A stretch of DNA of 64,000 nucleotides from Paenibacillus sp. J23TS9. Lineage in GTDB: Bacteria; Bacillota; Bacilli; Paenibacillales; Paenibacillaceae. The notes under the pieces were generated by a model. It was not told where the DNA came from and did no database searches. It saw only the letters and a program-made list of their open reading frames with translations. The position numbers and the translations under genes were made by a program. The stretch lies in assembly GCF_018403225.1 (NCBI RefSeq), contig NZ_BOSG01000005.1:62001-126000 (forward strand), read 5' to 3'. Below are positions 62,879-64,000 of this stretch, in pieces (position 1 is the first letter of the stretch; every line of letters starts with the position of its first letter).

Positions 62879-63622
62879 TTATTGGGCAGTGTATCCTCCA
62901 TCCACCATCAGGCTCGTTCCCACCACGAAGGTCGAGTCGTCACTGGCTAGAAAAAGCACGGCTTTGGCGACCTCCTCGGCACTTCCCAGGCGGCCAATCG
63001 GATGCAGATCGACCAGCTTTTGCTTCGCTTCCGGCGGCAATGCTTTTAACAGCGGCGTATCAATGTATCCCGGACATACCGCATTGACACGAATACCTCT
63101 ACTGGCATATTGGATGCCCAGGGTCTGGGTCAGCATGACCACTCCGCCTTTGGCGGAGCCGTATGCAGTAACTCCAGCCTTGGCGGCATGTCCGTGGATC
63201 GAAGCGGAATTGATAATCGCACCGCCGGTACCCTGCTTGAGCATTTGAATGAGGGCATATTTATCGGACAAGAATACGCCCGTCAGATTCACATCCAGCG
63301 TACGCTGCCATTTTTCAAGCGAGAGCTGATCGGCTGGCTCATCGTTGGCAACACCGGCATTGGCGAACATGATATCAACCTGGCCGTATGTATGCACGGT
63401 GCGTTCGATGAGTGCCTGAATATCCTTTTCTTCTGTGACATCGACTTTAACGTAGATAGCGCGATGGCCATCCTCCTGCAGCCGGTTGGCAACCTCTTGT
63501 CCAGCTTCGGAAAAATCGGCTATCACGACATTGGCGCCCTCCTGTGCAAACAGTCGAGCGGTTGCTTGACCAATCCCGCTGGCTCCTCCAGTAATAATGG
63601 CAGTTTTGCCGGATAATTTCAT
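62879..63622 (-). CDS. Short-chain dehydrogenase/reductase
   Basis: A 247-residue classical SDR with cofactor loop TGGASGIG (11-18), Asp36 after the second strand (NAD preference), NAG (88-90), Ser139 and YGSAK (Tyr154, Lys158). AAAGGAG precedes the ATG. It is similar in layout to the SDR at 57973-58764 but only distantly alike. The substrate is unknown. Confidence 0.9.
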   Translation of the reverse strand: MKLSGKTAIITGGASGIGQATARLFAQEGANVVIADFSEAGQEVANRLQEDGHRAIYVKVDVTEEKDIQALIERTVHTYGQVDIMFANAGVANDEPADQLSLEKWQRTLDVNLTGVFLSDKYALIQMLKQGTGGAIINSASIHGHAAKAGVTAYGSAKGGVVMLTQTLGIQYASRGIRVNAVCPGYIDTPLLKALPPEAKQKLVDLHPIGRLGSAEEVAKAVLFLASDDSTFVVGTSLMVDGGYTAQ

Positions 63623-63723
63623 AGCACAACACTCCTTTGAAAGGTATGAATGTAAACTGAATCCGTTTATATATTACCCATTTGAATCAATTTCATAATA
63701 CCTTAAGCCGCTTCAATCAAGGT

Positions 63724-63760
63724 TATATATAGATCAAACGGTTTTATTGGTCTATATATA
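63724..63760. promoter_or_regulatory. Large inverted repeat upstream of the SDR and gpx genes
   Basis: TATATATAGATCAA (63724-63737) and TTGGTCTATATATA (63747-63760) match at 13 of 14 positions. It lies 102 bases before the SDR start and about 185 bases before the gpx start. It is likely an operator; the rest of the 322-base gap holds one further palindrome listed separately. Confidence 0.45.
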
Positions 63761-63865
63761 GTTTCAATTTTATCATTTTAGTGAGTTATGAAATGGATTC
63801 AGTTTTCTAAAAATATCCTGAACCGCCGCTCATTTGCATCAAGGGGCAATGTATGTTAAATTTAC

Positions 63866-63877
63866 ATTGTGCACAAT
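63866..63877. promoter_or_regulatory. Palindrome upstream of the gpx-like gene
   Basis: ATTGTGCACAAT is a perfect 12-base palindrome in an AT-rich region, 67 bases before the start. It resembles MarR/OhrR-type sites. A small hairpin GCCGTT/AACGGC lies at 63903-63922. Confidence 0.35.
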
Positions 63878-63944
63878 TTAATTTTGTTAAATTTGTAAAA
63901 AAGCCGTTATCATTACAACGGCAAATACAACGGAGGTTCGAGAT

Positions 63945-64000
63945 ATGAGCGTATATTCATTCAAGGCCAAAAATATCCGTGGCGAAGAAAAGGCATTGTC
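63945..64000 (+). CDS. Probable glutathione peroxidase (3' partial)
   Basis: Only 18 full codons are visible. MSVYSFKAKNIRGEEKAL closely resembles the start of bacterial glutathione peroxidases (MSVYDF.AKTI.GEE..L). GGAGG (63932-63936) lies eight bases before ATG 63945. The active-site region is outside the window, so the call rests on the N terminus only. Confidence 0.6.
   Translation, partial: MSVYSFKAKNIRGEEKAL

Noticed and set aside
1..64000. CRISPR arrays, prophage or transposase genes
   Set aside because: No regularly spaced repeats, phage structural genes or transposases were seen on either strand.

Overview
The window looks like chromosomal DNA of a Paenibacillus-type Gram-positive bacterium. 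The evidence is moderate GC content, strong AGGAGG-type ribosome sites with frequent TTG and GTG starts, an S-layer-homology (SLH) protein, an aa3-type quinol oxidase operon (qox), a Bacillus-style gluconate operon, and two-permease-plus-lipoprotein sugar importers of the LplB/YtcP type. No phage, insertion sequence or CRISPR array was found. Genes at both ends are cut by the window. The species call is inference.

1-4.6 kb: a large secreted multidomain protein (5' end missing) with a cohesin-like domain and a degenerate dockerin, followed by an SLH-anchored cohesin protein. 4.7-6.0 kb: an FMN riboswitch with its terminator controls an EamA-type transporter, probably for riboflavin. 6.1-11.9 kb: a five-gene Opp/Dpp-type ABC importer with a catabolite (cre-like) site in front. 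11.9-12.8 kb: a secreted protein of unknown function. 13.1-17.2 kb: gntR-gntP-gntK with two identical 20-bp operators. 17.4-21.7 kb: two zinc-ribbon membrane proteins, one TcaA/YvbJ-like, and a CNNM/CorC-type transporter.

21.8-32.8 kb is the most unusual block. A regulator fuses a GntR DNA-binding domain to a solute-binding-protein fold. It is followed by a zinc-less MDR dehydrogenase, an ABC sugar importer, a cytoplasmic tailspike-like beta-helix protein, the remnant of a Gfo/Idh/MocA oxidoreductase, an epimerase-like protein whose catalytic lysine is replaced by cysteine, and a DapA-type aldolase-like protein. A cre site, a strong promoter and shared ACATCA motifs suggest one carbon-regulated catabolic unit. 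I cannot name its substrate.

33-42.9 kb: an ArsB/SLC13-type permease behind a six-codon leader ORF, a secreted CAP protein, a YtrA-regulated pair of ABC exporters, a tRNA-like relic, GNAT and VOC proteins, a MurR/RpiR-type regulator, and a Mug-type DNA glycosylase translationally coupled to a 40-residue small ORF. 43-47 kb (minus strand): qoxABCD, with a Met/His-rich tail on QoxA and CRP/FNR-type palindromes in the divergent promoter region. 47.3-55.6 kb: a HAD phosphatase, a DUF2339 membrane protein, an AEC transporter, a HEPN-like protein, and a GntR/FCD regulator divergent from glcD-glcF. 55.6-64 kb: a 111-nt composite palindrome, a chemoreceptor, two SDR dehydrogenases, a PatB/MalY-type lyase, a TraX-like membrane protein, a TIM-barrel hydrolase-like protein, and the start of a probable glutathione peroxidase.
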